From assembly GCF_032062135.1 (NCBI RefSeq), contig NC_092859.1, positions 91,682,409 through 91,746,408 on the forward strand: a stretch of DNA of 64,000 nucleotides, in the 5' to 3' direction. The position numbers were made by a program, and so were the translations under genes. Within the stretch, counting starts at the first letter, position 1. Each line of letters opens with the position of its first letter. The notes below the pieces were generated by a model, which saw nothing but the letters and a program-made list of their open reading frames with translations, ran no database searches and was not told the DNA's origin. This document shows, piece by piece, positions 1 to 12,292 of this stretch. This stretch comes from Pyxicephalus adspersus. Lineage: Eukaryota; Chordata; Amphibia; Anura; Pyxicephalidae.

Positions 1-291
1 TCGCCCGATAATCGGTATCGGCCAATTATCGGGCGAAAATCTGCCGTGTGTACAGTCGGTCGTCGTCCTGGCGGATCCATGGACGATGGACGACGACCGA
101 TCCTAATGAAAGGGAAGGGGAGAGCGCGCAGCAGGGTGCCGCTCCGTCGCTCTCCCCCTCCCCTCTCCATAGAGCATGAACGGTGCTGTATGTACAGCAT
201 CGTTCATGCATCGTGCAGTCTTTTCTTGTTGGAAAGGATCGTGAAAGATCCTTTCCAACGAGAAAAATTGCAGGTGTGTACGCAGCTTTAG
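1..291 (-). mobile_element. Hairpin-rich MITE (RTACACAC termini), cut by window edge
   Basis: It ends with GTGTGTACGCAGCTTTA and is nearly identical to the reverse complement of most of 60647-60983. Internal inverted repeats are seen, for example GTTGGAAAGGATC paired with GATCCTTTCCAAC. Short reading frames in it recur wherever the element occurs and are not genes. Confidence 0.9.
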
Positions 292-1582
292 GAGAGATCT
301 TATTTATTGCAGTACAGACAGTAATAAAGTCATGACAGGGGTTCTAAAGTTTTCTTACTGACAATAGGAAGATTTCCTATTAACTAGCTTTCCTAGCAAG
401 AGATTAGAAAACAAAACCAAAAAAAAAACACTTCTAAGATGTGGCATAAAAATCACACATTTTAACGAAGCAATAGGAGAGGTTAAAGCTAATGTTATAT
501 GCCTGCACAGGTAAATGGATTCCAAATAACATTAATGTAACAAAGCAAAGTAAATAAAGTTTTCAGAGTTGGTTTACACAGACTCCAGCTCGTATATTTA
601 CACTGTTTTGCAACAGAGTGCAAAAAAATAATGAAAACCATGTTTCATGTGCCACAATGTGCATTTTTACCATGCTATGAACTAGAAGGCCGGTTTAGAT
701 ATTTGGAGGTCAATCATGAGGACCCTAGAACTAATCGTCATGGGGATTATTATGTTAAATTTGTAATTTAGAAAGAGACAGACTTCCCCTTTCTCAGGAA
801 ATGAGCTGGAGCCCATTTCTTGTGCTACTAGACTGGTCGGCTATATATCTGATTCTGATTAAAACTTCATGTCCAGAGTATTAATCATATTATTCAAAAT
901 GGCTTTGTAAAAGAAAAGTGACAGAATTAGTTTTAACAATGCTTAATTGAGATACATTGCCCTGGGAAAGCATTGTGACAGTGATTTGCAGGCAGGAATG
1001 TATAGAATTGTAATCCAGCCCAATATCAATCTGTGTTCCAAACCTAGAGTTTTTTGATAACTATTAGTTATTGCAGATTTATAACATGATTTTAGTCTTC
1101 CATTTACATCGAGATAGAAAAAAAGCATAAATACTTGCATCAACACAGGACATGCAAGGTTACTCTGCTTGAACTGTATTCCACTCTTGTCTAATACATG
1201 TCTTCAGATTCTAAGAAGGGGAGCTGGTATAAAGGTACAAATATTCCAATTCTATCTTGCTTGCATCTGATAATAACCGATAGGGTTTCTCTAACACAAG
1301 CTTCAGCCCTTGATCCTAAGGCATACAGCAATGTACTAATACCCAAAAACTTTAGAGAATGATCATGGTGTCTGCATTATGGGAATATAAGAAATAAAAC
1401 AGCTGCAATGCAAAAGTCATGAGAAAAAAAGTACAACCTTGTATCAGTTATAAGGTTTTGCACATCAGGACACTATTCGCAATTTGTTCTTTTTCTCATT
1501 TAGTCACATGATCATAAATGAAGAAAGTGATATGATTTTAGATCTTAGCCAATCTGCCCCTTCAGAGGCAATCATGTAACCA
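292..1582. other. Gene-free AT-rich stretch
   Basis: Probably PPHLN1 intron. No exon with supported splice sites and no clear mobile element was seen. Confidence 0.5.
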
Positions 1583-1999
1583 TAGGCTGTACACACATGC
1601 AATAATTGTCGTTGGAATCATTAATTTAATAATCAATAACAAAAAAAGTGCAGAATGACTGGCCAACGAGACCGAGGAATGAGGAATATCGCTGTAAACG
1701 AACGACTGTCCAGGCGGATCTGATTGGGTGACTACTGTTTGCTATCTATTGTGTGTACAGTTGTTCAGTGATCGTGGATTGTTCTGGGGTACACTTTCTC
1801 CTGTACATGTCACTTCCTGCATCGTTCAAACGATCCTAACTAGTGTGTGTACATTATTGTTGGATTATATTTGAACAATTGTATCGTTACAGCATGTACA
1901 GAATTGTGCACTAAAAGACTGTTCAAAATATTTGTGAATAATCGGTCGTTAATTGTTCGTTTTCTAACGATAATTATTACACGTGTGTACCTAGCCTTA
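1583..1999. mobile_element. MITE of the RTACACAC-terminus group, older copy
   Basis: Starts taggctgtacacaca and ends gtgtgtacctagcctta, forming a terminal inverted repeat around about 400 bases. The interior has cgttcgtt- and gatcgt-type motifs resembling 62844-63273. It lies within PPHLN1 intron or downstream sequence. Confidence 0.75.
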
Positions 2000-2979
2000 G
2001 CTTTGGGTTATGTAAGCAAAACTATTCCAGTCATTTAAATAATTCTTTTTGTTATCACTCTTAGCAAGACTGTTAGCACATTTACATTACCATCATAGTA
2101 TAAAGCACACTTTAACAAGAGGAAGTCCTCCCAAATAGGAGAAGTCAGCTTTAAATGTAGCGGAGTCACTGACCCCGAGCAGTAAGGGAGTGAGATTACT
2201 TTTCACTTGGATTGGATTTTCTTCCACAAGGACAAAGTTTTACTAGTAAGGTTTCCTACAGAAGGGGTTAGATTGTTGAGGAAAAGGTCCACAAATGAAG
2301 GTATATCTTAATATGTACCCTACACCTCGTTAGAAAAAGCTATATAATATTTATGTGCTGGTAATGTAGACAATTTTTTCCACATCATTCTGGGATCTCT
2401 TAAAGAAAAAAAGGATCTGTTGAATAAAACAGACATCTTGCAAGATTTTTCACATTTCTGCACAGATCCTTTGGCATTTACTTTGTACTATATGGCAAAT
2501 ACTTTGTAGTATGCAAGGCATGAAGTATTTGAACTGAATGTGAAATATTTGACAATCTCATTGTTTTTCCTATTAAATTACCTTCAGCAACTGCTTAGTT
2601 TACATGCTCAGCATTGTTTAAAACCCAGACTGGTGCGCCCAATTAAACATCCCTATTTACAATGATTAAAGCCTGAACTATATAAATAAAAGAACTCAGA
2701 ACAACATTTTTGAAAATTAGGGGAGTTTTCAGTAAATAAAAAGATCACCCATACTTCATATATAATATTTAGGTGGACAGGGGAATGAACGATAACATTT
2801 CACACAACAGTCCAAACAAACTACCAACATTACACAAATATTAGGCAATGGAGTTAGGTGCTGCTCCCTAACCCCCATTAGAATGTGCTCATGTGGCTGT
2901 CCTGCTGATTCAAACACCTCGGTACCAATAACAAGTATGGAGTCTAGGAATTGAGATATCATACTCTATGCTTGTTCCA

Positions 2980-3095
2980 GGTTTGGACTCTCCTCCTGTA
3001 TCATTGTTTGTATCCGTCTGTCATTTGCAACCCCTATATTTAACCAGCGCTGCGTAATATGTTCGCTATATAAATACTGTTTATTAATAATAAAA
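2980..3095 (+). mobile_element. LINE 3'-tail fragment
   Basis: Matches the tail of 54845-55757: 'ctcctcctgtatcattgttt', 'gtctgtcatttgcaaccc', 'gctgcgtaatatgtt', 'cgctatataaatactgttta' and AAT-type end. Confidence 0.8.
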
Positions 3096-3677
3096 GGTAC
3101 TGCTGAATTCGTGCTACACTACATGAACACAAAAGCAGTACACAATTGCAACATTTAGACTTGTATATCCTGTTACATGGATCATTCGCAAAACAATGAC
3201 AACTTTAAATTAAATTAAATTTAGTAAAAGTTCAGCTGCTATGTCTAAACAATTTTAGCTTTTCATGCTTCATCCATGTACATTGAGTAAGAGCTTATAA
3301 TGATATGTGGCCATTTGGAGTACTCAATATTTAAAACTTCACAACAAAATGGAATGTGCCCCTAGACAGACAGCTATCTCACCCCAGCTTAATATAACTT
3401 CATTGAGTAACATCTCACATTAACAATATGACGTGAGAGGCAGGGGAGACTTTATTTTCTATCTTTATACTGCAAATTTACCTAACAGTAACAATGATAA
3501 AATTCCCCATGTTTAAGGACAACAAACGAGTAATACCTATGACTGCAACTTGCAAAAAGATAAATCTAGGAGGATATAAAACTACATTTGTTAAGTTTGT
3601 AAAGCCAATGCCTAAATAAATGTGCCTTGCTCTGAATAAGCAATGTGTTGTACAGTAATTTCATTGTTAGCTACAGA

Positions 3678-3691
3678 CTGCCCTCTGCTGG
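3678..3691 (-). promoter_or_regulatory. CTCF-core-like motif
   Basis: The reverse complement reads CCAGCAGAGGGCAG, a full match to the CTCF core CCASYAGRKGGCRS. Occupancy is unknown. Confidence 0.5.
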
Positions 3692-4217
3692 ATGTTTAAA
3701 TACAAAACCTGAAGGCAAAAAGTCCAAAGGTAAATTGTTAAGCAAAATCTATTCTGAAAATTATAATTAATTAATTCAACCTATAACATTTTTATTATTT
3801 GTTTTTGGGTTTTATTTTGCTGAAAATAATAGAGAATCTATCCATCCTAAACAATGCAGTATAATTTTTCATAGTAATGTTTTCCACCATTTGTTTGCAG
3901 TTTCACTTCAACATTTAACTTTAAAAGTTTAGAAATATTTGGATGGCCATCAATTAAGTCATTTTGGTGTAAGAATCTCAGAATAGCATTGTCACAGGAT
4001 CAACTGTGATTGGAGCAGACTTCCTAGGTGAAGGCTGTGGCGTGCGTGGAGCAAACAAGGGTTAGTATTAAGATTTAAGGGGTTAGTTTAGGAATAAGGT
4101 AACAGTGTAAGGGTCATTTTAAAGGTTACAAGGGGTTTTTAATTTAAAGTAAGCGGAGAGGATCCACTTTTAAAACACTAAAGGTATATAAGCAAGACGG
4201 TAGACAACCCCTTTTAT

Positions 4218-5281
4218 TTAACCACCTGAGCGTTACACTGAGGTCTAGATTTCTGTACCAAAAGTGATCCACTGTTTTTCATGAAATTTTTTTTTTTTAA
4301 ATTGTAGACCTGTAACTTACAGAAATATGTCTGAACAGGGGTTCTAGTAGATATTATGAATATAAAAAATGTTTGAAACACACAATCATTTAAAAAAAAA
4401 ATTCTTTTAATAAAATTAAAGGAAATTAGGCGAAGATCAGCAAAGGTAAGATAAGACACAGTGTTACACACTAGCCATCCAGGGAATACCTGGCAATTTT
4501 TAAAACTTGATTCTGTATTTATTGGGGTTTGTTTTGAATTATTTTGTATTTGATTGGATACGGGAGTTTGTATCCAATCCAATACAAAATAAGAATTTGA
4601 ATTTGCAAGTTATTTACTTTTATTTTTTTTTATTTTTTTGTATTGGATTGGATATGGGAGTTTGTATTCAATCCAATACAAAATGAGCGTTTGAATTTAC
4701 CAGTTATGTACTTTGTATTAATTTTATATTATTTTGTATTGGATACGCAAGTTTGTATCCAATCAAATACAAAATATAAATTTGAATTTCCAAGTTATTT
4801 ACTTTTATTTTATTTTTTTTTTATTTTTTGTATTGGATTGGATACAGGAGTTTGTATTGAATCCAATACAAAATGAATGAATGAGTTTCTATTTGAATTT
4901 CCCGCACACGTGCCGACTTCATCACGCACGCAGAAGCCTTTCCGTTTTTTTTTTTTCTCTGCCGGACGGCTTCTCGTTTCACAGATCATCCGGCGCTGGA
5001 CGAAGAAGGACGTGGACTATCAGCGGGACCAGGTAAGATGCCGGGCGGCGGAACACAAGATACCGGCCGGCATCTTACCGGTCCCGCTGGCACCCGACGC
5101 TGGAGAGGGAGATCGACGGACGACGACGCTGGAATAGGAAAACGACGCTGGAATAGGAAAACGACGCTGGATGTGCACAGCGGGACCATGGAGGTAAGGA
5201 TGTGACAAAAATATGGGCTTAACCATCCTAGCCATTTTTTTTTGCCCGTACGAAGGTCGGGCTTAATGGCTAGGTGGTTAA
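4218..5281. mobile_element. TTAA-flanked non-autonomous DNA transposon carrying a hairpin minisatellite
   Basis: The element begins TTAACCACCTGAGCG and ends GGCTAGGTGGTTAA, so inverted ends coincide with a TTAA at both sides, the duplication made by piggyBac/Kolobok-type transposases. Inside are AT-rich DNA, four hairpin units (4541-4874), then a GC-rich part with inverted and direct repeats (for example acgacgctggaataggaaa twice near 5125 and 5147). No transposase frame is seen. Confidence 0.75.
4541..4874. repeat. Minisatellite of four hairpin units, about 95-100 bp each
   Basis: Each unit has an arm TTTTGTATTGGATTGGATAC, a loop of about eight bases (GGGAGTTT or similar) and the complementary arm. 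Units at about 4541-4590, 4637-4684, 4731-4775 and 4826-4874 are joined by linkers with gaatttgcaagttatttac. Stems are 15-21 bp with few mismatches; some changes on one arm are matched on the other. Confidence 0.9.
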
Positions 5282-5692
5282 AGTAAAAACGTTGTTTGTG
5301 TTTTTTTGTTTTTTTTTTTAAAGTGCAGCACTACCCCCTTAATTCGCCTAGGTGATCAAGAATATTTGGGAGAGCAGAGCCTCCTGGGACACCTACATGA
5401 TGCATTCGGGGAGGCTTTTGCCTGCTTCTTCTTCGAGCATGCGCATAAGGAGCTCTTTCATCAATAGGTAAAAAAGTTTTCCCAATAATCTTCCTACGTC
5501 ACTTGATCTCGTACTGTGCAGGCTCAAGATCGGAAGAAATAATAAAAACCCAGAAGATGTCGTCAACCGGTGCCGGCTGAAGACGGATACTGGGGCGACG
5601 CCGGACCCGATGGAAGAAACCCCCCGACAGACTGATCTGCGGGTTTGAAAGTAAGTGTGATTTTTTTTTGTTTTGGGTTTACTTCCGCTTTA
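5282..5692. mobile_element. TTAA-type MITE (AACTAAACCC ends), copy 1, left end missing
   Basis: It shares internal blocks with 63298-63789: tcgcctaggtgatcaagaa, gcctcctgggacacctacat, a catgcgca motif, and acccagaagat. It ends with gggtttacttccgctttaa. It directly abuts the hairpin-minisatellite transposon, sharing the TTAA at 5278-5281. Confidence 0.75.
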
Positions 5693-6663
5693 ACTTAAAA
5701 GTAAAGTGAGGGGATGTTCAATTGTGCTAACAAAAGTGTAGATAAGAGTAGTTGATAAAAACTATAATGAAGTGCAGAGACGAGATCTACGGGGTTTGTG
5801 CATGCAGGCGCCGGTTCGCGCAGGATATATAATATTTGCTACTGTACACTTACATGTTTAAATTTTTTTAGCAGATTTTTGTGTTTTGTTATTTAAAGTT
5901 TATTAATAAAATAATTAATTACATTAATTAATGTAATCAATATTGGTGAGTTGTGCCTAAGAATTATAGCCTACAATGAAAAATACATTTCCATGCAAAA
6001 AATTGTACTGCTTTTTGCGTGAAAATTTGGACTGAATTAGAATACTAGGGAGGTTTAAGAAAATGCCCTAAATAAAGTTGCACTAACAGTATTGGGAGGG
6101 TTTGGTAATGTTTATCACTGAAACCTGTCAAATATACATATACATATTCTGTCTGCTAATGATATTGATACCTGTCATTTAAGAACAGTGTGCTAGAAGT
6201 AGAAACTCCATCCATTCTTCTACATTTTTTTGATATGAAATAGCTCTGTACATGCAGATTGCAATATTAGGTGGAAGATGATGTAAAAGGTGAACTAGCA
6301 GAGCTTCACTGATAATTTCAATATAGCATTTAAGGGAGAAAAAGAAACTGAAATTGTACAATGCAACTTCCCAGATTTTACCTGGATATGTTACAGAGCT
6401 AGGGCATATTAGGCCAACTTATTAGTTAGCAATGCTACTTTTAAAACAAAAGTACAAGTAAAATGCTACTTTAAGGAAAGACATGGTATTAAAACCAGGG
6501 TAAACCTAATAAATGTGATAAGACATAGAAACATTGGACTGCAGATTTTATCAATGTGTCCCATCTCTAGCTCTACCACTGCGTTTTGATGTTTTACCCT
6601 ATGGATGTTTCTATTGCATTTTAAAGATCTAATCACAGAAAAAAGCAAAAAGCACAAAGTTAC
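5693..6663. other. PPHLN1 intron after the third coding exon
   Basis: AT-rich, with the palindrome at 5918-5937; nothing else recognised. The intron continues to lower coordinates. Confidence 0.5.
5918..5937. repeat. Perfect 20-bp AT-rich palindrome
   Basis: ATTACATTAATTAATGTAAT equals its own reverse complement. Confidence 0.95.
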
Positions 6664-6725
6664 CTGTATTCTGCATGGCGACTCATGTGTGCTTCACCCC
6701 TTGCCCACCTATACCCTGGGTCATC
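6664..6725 (-). CDS. PPHLN1: PPHLN1 third coding exon
   Basis: 62 nt with acceptor tttttctgcag and donor CAG|GTAAC. It encodes DDPGYRWARGEAHMSRHAEY plus two bases of the next codon (AG). It matches the human segment with GYRW and a C-terminal EYR. No following exon was found between 1 and 6663, so the next intron probably runs out of the window. Confidence 0.88.
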
Positions 6726-9700
6726 CTGCAGAAAAAGTAAACAAATAATTAGTGAAGAAGGCATATAAATTCCTCTCATTATAAACAGGATTCATCAAAT
6801 GATTAACACAGCATCCAAGACAGTTATACAACCATTAGCAACGTCAGCTCTTGTACCCTTATACCCTCTATGCCCACACATTCAGGATGGGTCTGTTATA
6901 TTGGCAAAGCTTTTGTCACAAGACAAAGTTAAGTAATACATAAATTGAATTTATGGATTTATCCAAGCTTTACACTAAGCTAGGGTAAAAAAATATTTTA
7001 TCCTATCTTGCTTTTTGACACTAAAGTGTTACAAACAAAACTAATAAATACTAAACCTAATTATTCATACATATAAAAAACAATATTAAAATTAAAACAG
7101 TTCTCAAAATCATGGTTCAAAAGCCAGCACGTATGGTGGTATGCCATTTTCACACATAGCATGGTAAGACACCTTTAAAGCTAAACAGTTTAAGGAAACA
7201 CATACTGCCATCCAGAACTCATTTTTTAGGGACAAGTACCAATTAAAATGTAAACTTGTCTTTGTCAGGCTAGGACTAGGTTTCTGCTTTTGTGATATTG
7301 ATGCTGGATTTATAATTGCAGATAAAATATTAGTAAATTGATGTGGGACTTTTACTACTATGCTGCTGTAGGTTAAAGATCTACTAGCAGTAAACCTGTG
7401 TTTGAGGTAAAATACATATTAAAGAGGCTTATTTTTGGCTTCCAAAAGGATTCATATTTCTTATACACTATTTACTTATAAATAGATAGAAAATATTATT
7501 ACCCCCAATTTTTCTTTATGAACCATTTGCTATTTCAACTTTAGTATATTCATATTACCTGAGACTTCATTTAAGCCTAACATTAATATAGGAAGACAGG
7601 AATAAATGGGGAAAGTGCACATGGACACATGCGCCCCTGCACCTTCTGCAGCTAGTAACTCCTACTTTAATGATCAATGTCAGCACTTGCTGTGATCATT
7701 CATTGTGACTTTGTAATTATTTACAAAATCCCACCAATAATGCAGCTTACAGAACATGCTCCTAAGAACCTACTGGCAACTGCTTGGCACTTGGGAATGG
7801 TAAAAGTTGGTAACTTTTAGGCTTTTTCCGGCATTAGCAAGTGACCGGAAAAGCTTACCAAAAGCAGTGAACTTTTTTTGTCTTGGGAACCACTTTTAAA
7901 ATATTTGCATAGCAGAATTATGCTTTTCCAGTTCAAGTCGAGGGAGACGGCTAGAGTGGCAAACACCCTTAATTGTTGCATGTACTGTCTGAAAAAATGC
8001 ACAGCAACAATCTCGCCTATTACCACCAGAAAAATAGGAAGTGAACCATTTCTCCAATGTTAACCATTTCTTGCAGGAGGTTTTAAGCAGTAAAACTACT
8101 TACAAAAAACACGGATATGAACTAAGCCTTATACAACATACACTCTGGCACACAAGGGTTCTCCTGTGGACAGCAAATATTTAATGATCGTTAGATCATT
8201 AAATATTTGAGGACAGTGAGGGAATCTGTGTAAAATGTAAAGGCAAACTTTAGGCAAGAGTCACAACCTGTCAGTTCTGCTCCTAGGGGATTGGAGTGGA
8301 AAAGAGCCGACAGGCTGCCGATATTCTTGCGCATGGTTACTGCTTCTTGATGCCAGTGAACCGATGACAGGTTACAAGTAAATTTTCCCTATGGAAGCCC
8401 CACAGAGAATGAATGGGGGTGTCAGTAAGTGGTAGAGTACCGCCCACTGCTGCCCACCGTAAAATTCTTGAGGAACCAGCACTGCAGTGGGATTAACTAA
8501 ACGGCTGCAAGGTGCCAGGCAGCCAGGTTCACGCGCAGGTGTGAACCTAGTTCCAGCAGTTGTCACATGGCAGCCGGACAGCTAATGAAAAGTTCAAGGG
8601 GCTGTGGACAACCACAACAACAGTACAAGTGCTGTCATCTGTGGGTGTCTGCAGTTACATGCTCATATCAGTTCACAATGCATTAAGTGAACACAGACAA
8701 ATTTTAAACACTGATACTAGAAGTAGCCTTACTCACCACCACAAGTCACAAAACCTATAAACAAACAAGTGGAGGCAATAATTGGTTATGCAGTAAAGTA
8801 AAAAGATATAACAAAAGCTCTTTAAAAATGAAACACCTACCCCTCTATACGGTCCACCTTTTCTTTCATACCCATGACTTTCTTCATAATCTCTGTAATC
8901 CGGATCACTGTATTCATCATACCGAGAGTATACTTCATCCTCTGGCCTTCTAACTATATTTACCACTCTGTGATATTCAGCCTTAATAGAAGCAAAAGAA
9001 GAATAAACTATTAAACATTAACAATGAACCAAATAATGAAAAGGGCACACAACATCAATTAACTTTATAACCAATATTATTGTATGAACCAAGAACAGAC
9101 AATTAAAATTAGGAAATATATATAAAACTATAGAAAAAATGGAGGAAGACACCAACATCTTCCAGCCAACAACCTGCAAATGAGAAAGTATAAAAGATAG
9201 ACATAGGGTATCAGGAAAAATACAACTGCCACACTCCTTTCTGTGACACATAGGGGCATGTTTATAAAACAATCAATGTGACTTTAACCAAATATTTACT
9301 GCTGGTGAATCAATCCTGCCATTTCAAAACACATGCACCAGAATTATTCACATGCAGATTTAATTCTTTTTAAATAGATTATAGAGCATAGTGGGTGGTT
9401 TATGCTGGGCAAAAATCACTTTCTACATTTCAGTTAAGTAATACAGTAATGTAATCTCTGGATGGTTAGGGGGAGTAGCATACTAATAAGGCAGTTCCTG
9501 TACTCTTTCCCTTCTCAGCAAGAAAATTAACAGTCTTACAAATAATGTCCTCTGCAAATCCTTTCCCAAATGAAAGTTTGTGGTGCAGGACATTACAAGG
9601 AACCACTTTGATTTGACTTTGACAGAGTTTAATGAAAAATATATTAAATTATGTTATTACCAGACACAACTGGATTAAAGGGATATTTTTATGTAGCCTG

Positions 9701-12210
9701 TGTACAGCTCTACTCGAATGCCAAAGGTAAAGTAAAAGTCCCTTGGGAGACTAAAGTGAAGAAAAGACTGTCTTATTTTAAAAATATATACTACTATGAC
9801 GGATATACACACAATATGAATGTTAATGTTACTATAATGACTGCATTCAAAAGCTATCCTGATTATACAAGAACCTATTTTTAGGTCCACACCCCATCCA
9901 GCCTCCCCCTTCAAATAAACTGTCAAAGCTGAATAGCAGAATTTGTAATTTTATCAGATCCCTTTCAAAAAATAAACAGCATATCCTATAGAGTGGTATT
10001 ATAGAAGCCTGAGGTAGTAAAGTAAACTTTAAGGAACTGTAAAATATGTGGTGACTAGTCCAACAAACATACTTACATCAGGAGGCATGTCACGTGGAGG
10101 AAGGCGATGTCTAGGAAGCCGTTCATATTCATATCTACCATCATTCCACATGTCATCTTTTCTGTATTCCACTAAAAAAAGCAGGAAAAATTATTAGCTA
10201 TAACAAAAATAACACAGAATGCAAAAAAACATCCCCCACTGTGTGAAAATCAGCCCACCAAAAAGTGATATCAAAGTTAATGAGTTATACATAGTTACAT
10301 GAACAGTTTTTTTCCTGTCCTAGAGAAAACCTGTGGAAGAACTCCCAGGTCTCCACACCAGGCATGATTGTTATAAAAGGGTTTTTGCTCCCTGTATAAT
10401 TTTAATGTATTTCACACAATGCCAAACCTGAACTAGCCTAAAATGTAACAAAGATACCAACAGTTCTGAAGTGCATCAGTGCCTTCACATAGGAAGTCAT
10501 CTAATCTATTGGTCCCAACCCAAGCCGGTGCGACCCCCAGCGGGGTCAGGAGAAGGACCCACTCTGGGGGGCGTCACTTTGGGGGAAGTGTGTTCCCCTT
10601 TTAGTGACACAAAGCTCCCCGAGCATGCACGGTCCAGAGTCCGTGAAATTAGTGGTCCACGACGTCCAAAAGGTTGGCGGCCACTGGTCTAATCAATGTT
10701 TCCTTTTCTTCCTGGACCAGAACCCCCCATACAACCGCCAAAAGTCAAAACTTCATGAGACGTAGGTTTTGACATTTTTTGGAGAGCTGAATGGCAGGGT
10801 GTGGGACTTGGCATCAAGAAGAGGGGGGGTCTTGCTGTCCAAATTTCAAAAAATATAAATGAAATGCTAGCTATGTATGGAGAAACCTTTTAAAAGCTCC
10901 GAAGGTGAGAGCAAAAGGAAAGGTAAAGGCTAAGCCACGCAAAGTATTCACCAATGTTCCCGTCCTACGGTATTTTTATATCAGAAGACAAAATTCTCAG
11001 ATCACTTGGTCATCAGCCTGAGAGGCCGTGGTCTACAAATCATGCCGTTCCTCTTTTCTTTGCCTTACATAACCTGCTGTTAATATTAACTTCAATGGAA
11101 AAGAGATCCTTCAGGTAGATGGTATCTCCATTAAATCCTCTAATAAAGAGCCACACATAAGTTGTATAACAGCATCAGGAAGAATAACGTTAAACCAGCT
11201 CCCAGTTTTCATTCTATTCTGCATTGCTGTCTGCCACCCCCTCAAACCATCCAGAATCTTCCTACATTGCAGAAATCTATTGATAATGCCACTGGATCCT
11301 AAATCAGATATACAATCCAAGAGGAATTGTTTTATTTATTAATTACAGTGAACGTTGTAAAGGGAAGAAACCAGGAAAAAAAATATTACCACAACAAACC
11401 CCAGCTTTAAACATCAAAAGCTGAAGAACATTTGATATAAGGTCTGCGTTAGGTTATATACGGCTAATGTGGAGGTTAAGGGTAGCATTTAGACCACTGG
11501 CCTAAAAACCTGTACTCATTCATTATTCTTAGGCTATGCATCAGTTTAACCAACTCATTTTCAGCACATATATATCAATTTATTAGAGAAAGGAAATATT
11601 GCCAACAAAGAATTTATTTAGTCAGCAGTAAGTGACTTCAAACCCGCTTACAAAAGCAGTTCAGGAGTCAGGAAAGACATCAGTATCATTTTTAAATTAT
11701 TATGGCCACAAATTTGACTGTTTTTCATAAATCTTAAAAAAAACAGACAGCCTTGAAAGCCCTGTGCAATTATTGCAATTCTAAAGCTGGTGCTATGGTG
11801 GCTGCCCCCAGTCAGCAGACTATGATTTAAAGTTACATAGGACAATATACACACAGGGAATCCATGTTAATGTGACAACATACTACACTCACAAGACAGG
11901 GAATCATCACGTAACTAGATCAGGCAAGGCCTCCCAAAAAGAACTCAAGAAGGGGGAAGTAAATTATTTCAGGTGTCAGTTCCTACCAGGTAAAGCCAGA
12001 TACTGCAATGAAAACCCTTTAATGTAATAAAACATAGAGCTAATGTACCCAAGCTGCATCCCATAACTAGACAGGCTTATAATGAAGAAATAAAGCCTCT
12101 GTAATGTTCACTTTCATTCTAGTCTCCCTGACTCAAACCCCTCTCAAGTATTTTGGTCCTTGATAACAATTCTTCTACTATAGGGTCACATATTAAATAA
12201 ATAAATAAAT

Positions 12211-12245
<35 letters not shown>

Positions 12246-12248
12246 CAC

Positions 12249-12292
<44 letters not shown>

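Noticed and set aside
4214..4582. 122-codon minus frame
   Set aside because: It lies in the TTAA transposon and AT-rich sequence, with no homology I recognise.
4541..4874. Regular repeats with spacing, like a CRISPR array
   Set aside because: Linkers are similar to each other, the units are hairpins inside a transposon, and the genome is a vertebrate.
1..6663. Search for the next PPHLN1 exons (Arg/Ser-rich)
   Set aside because: No minus-strand stretch with matching text and splice sites was found; they are probably outside the window.
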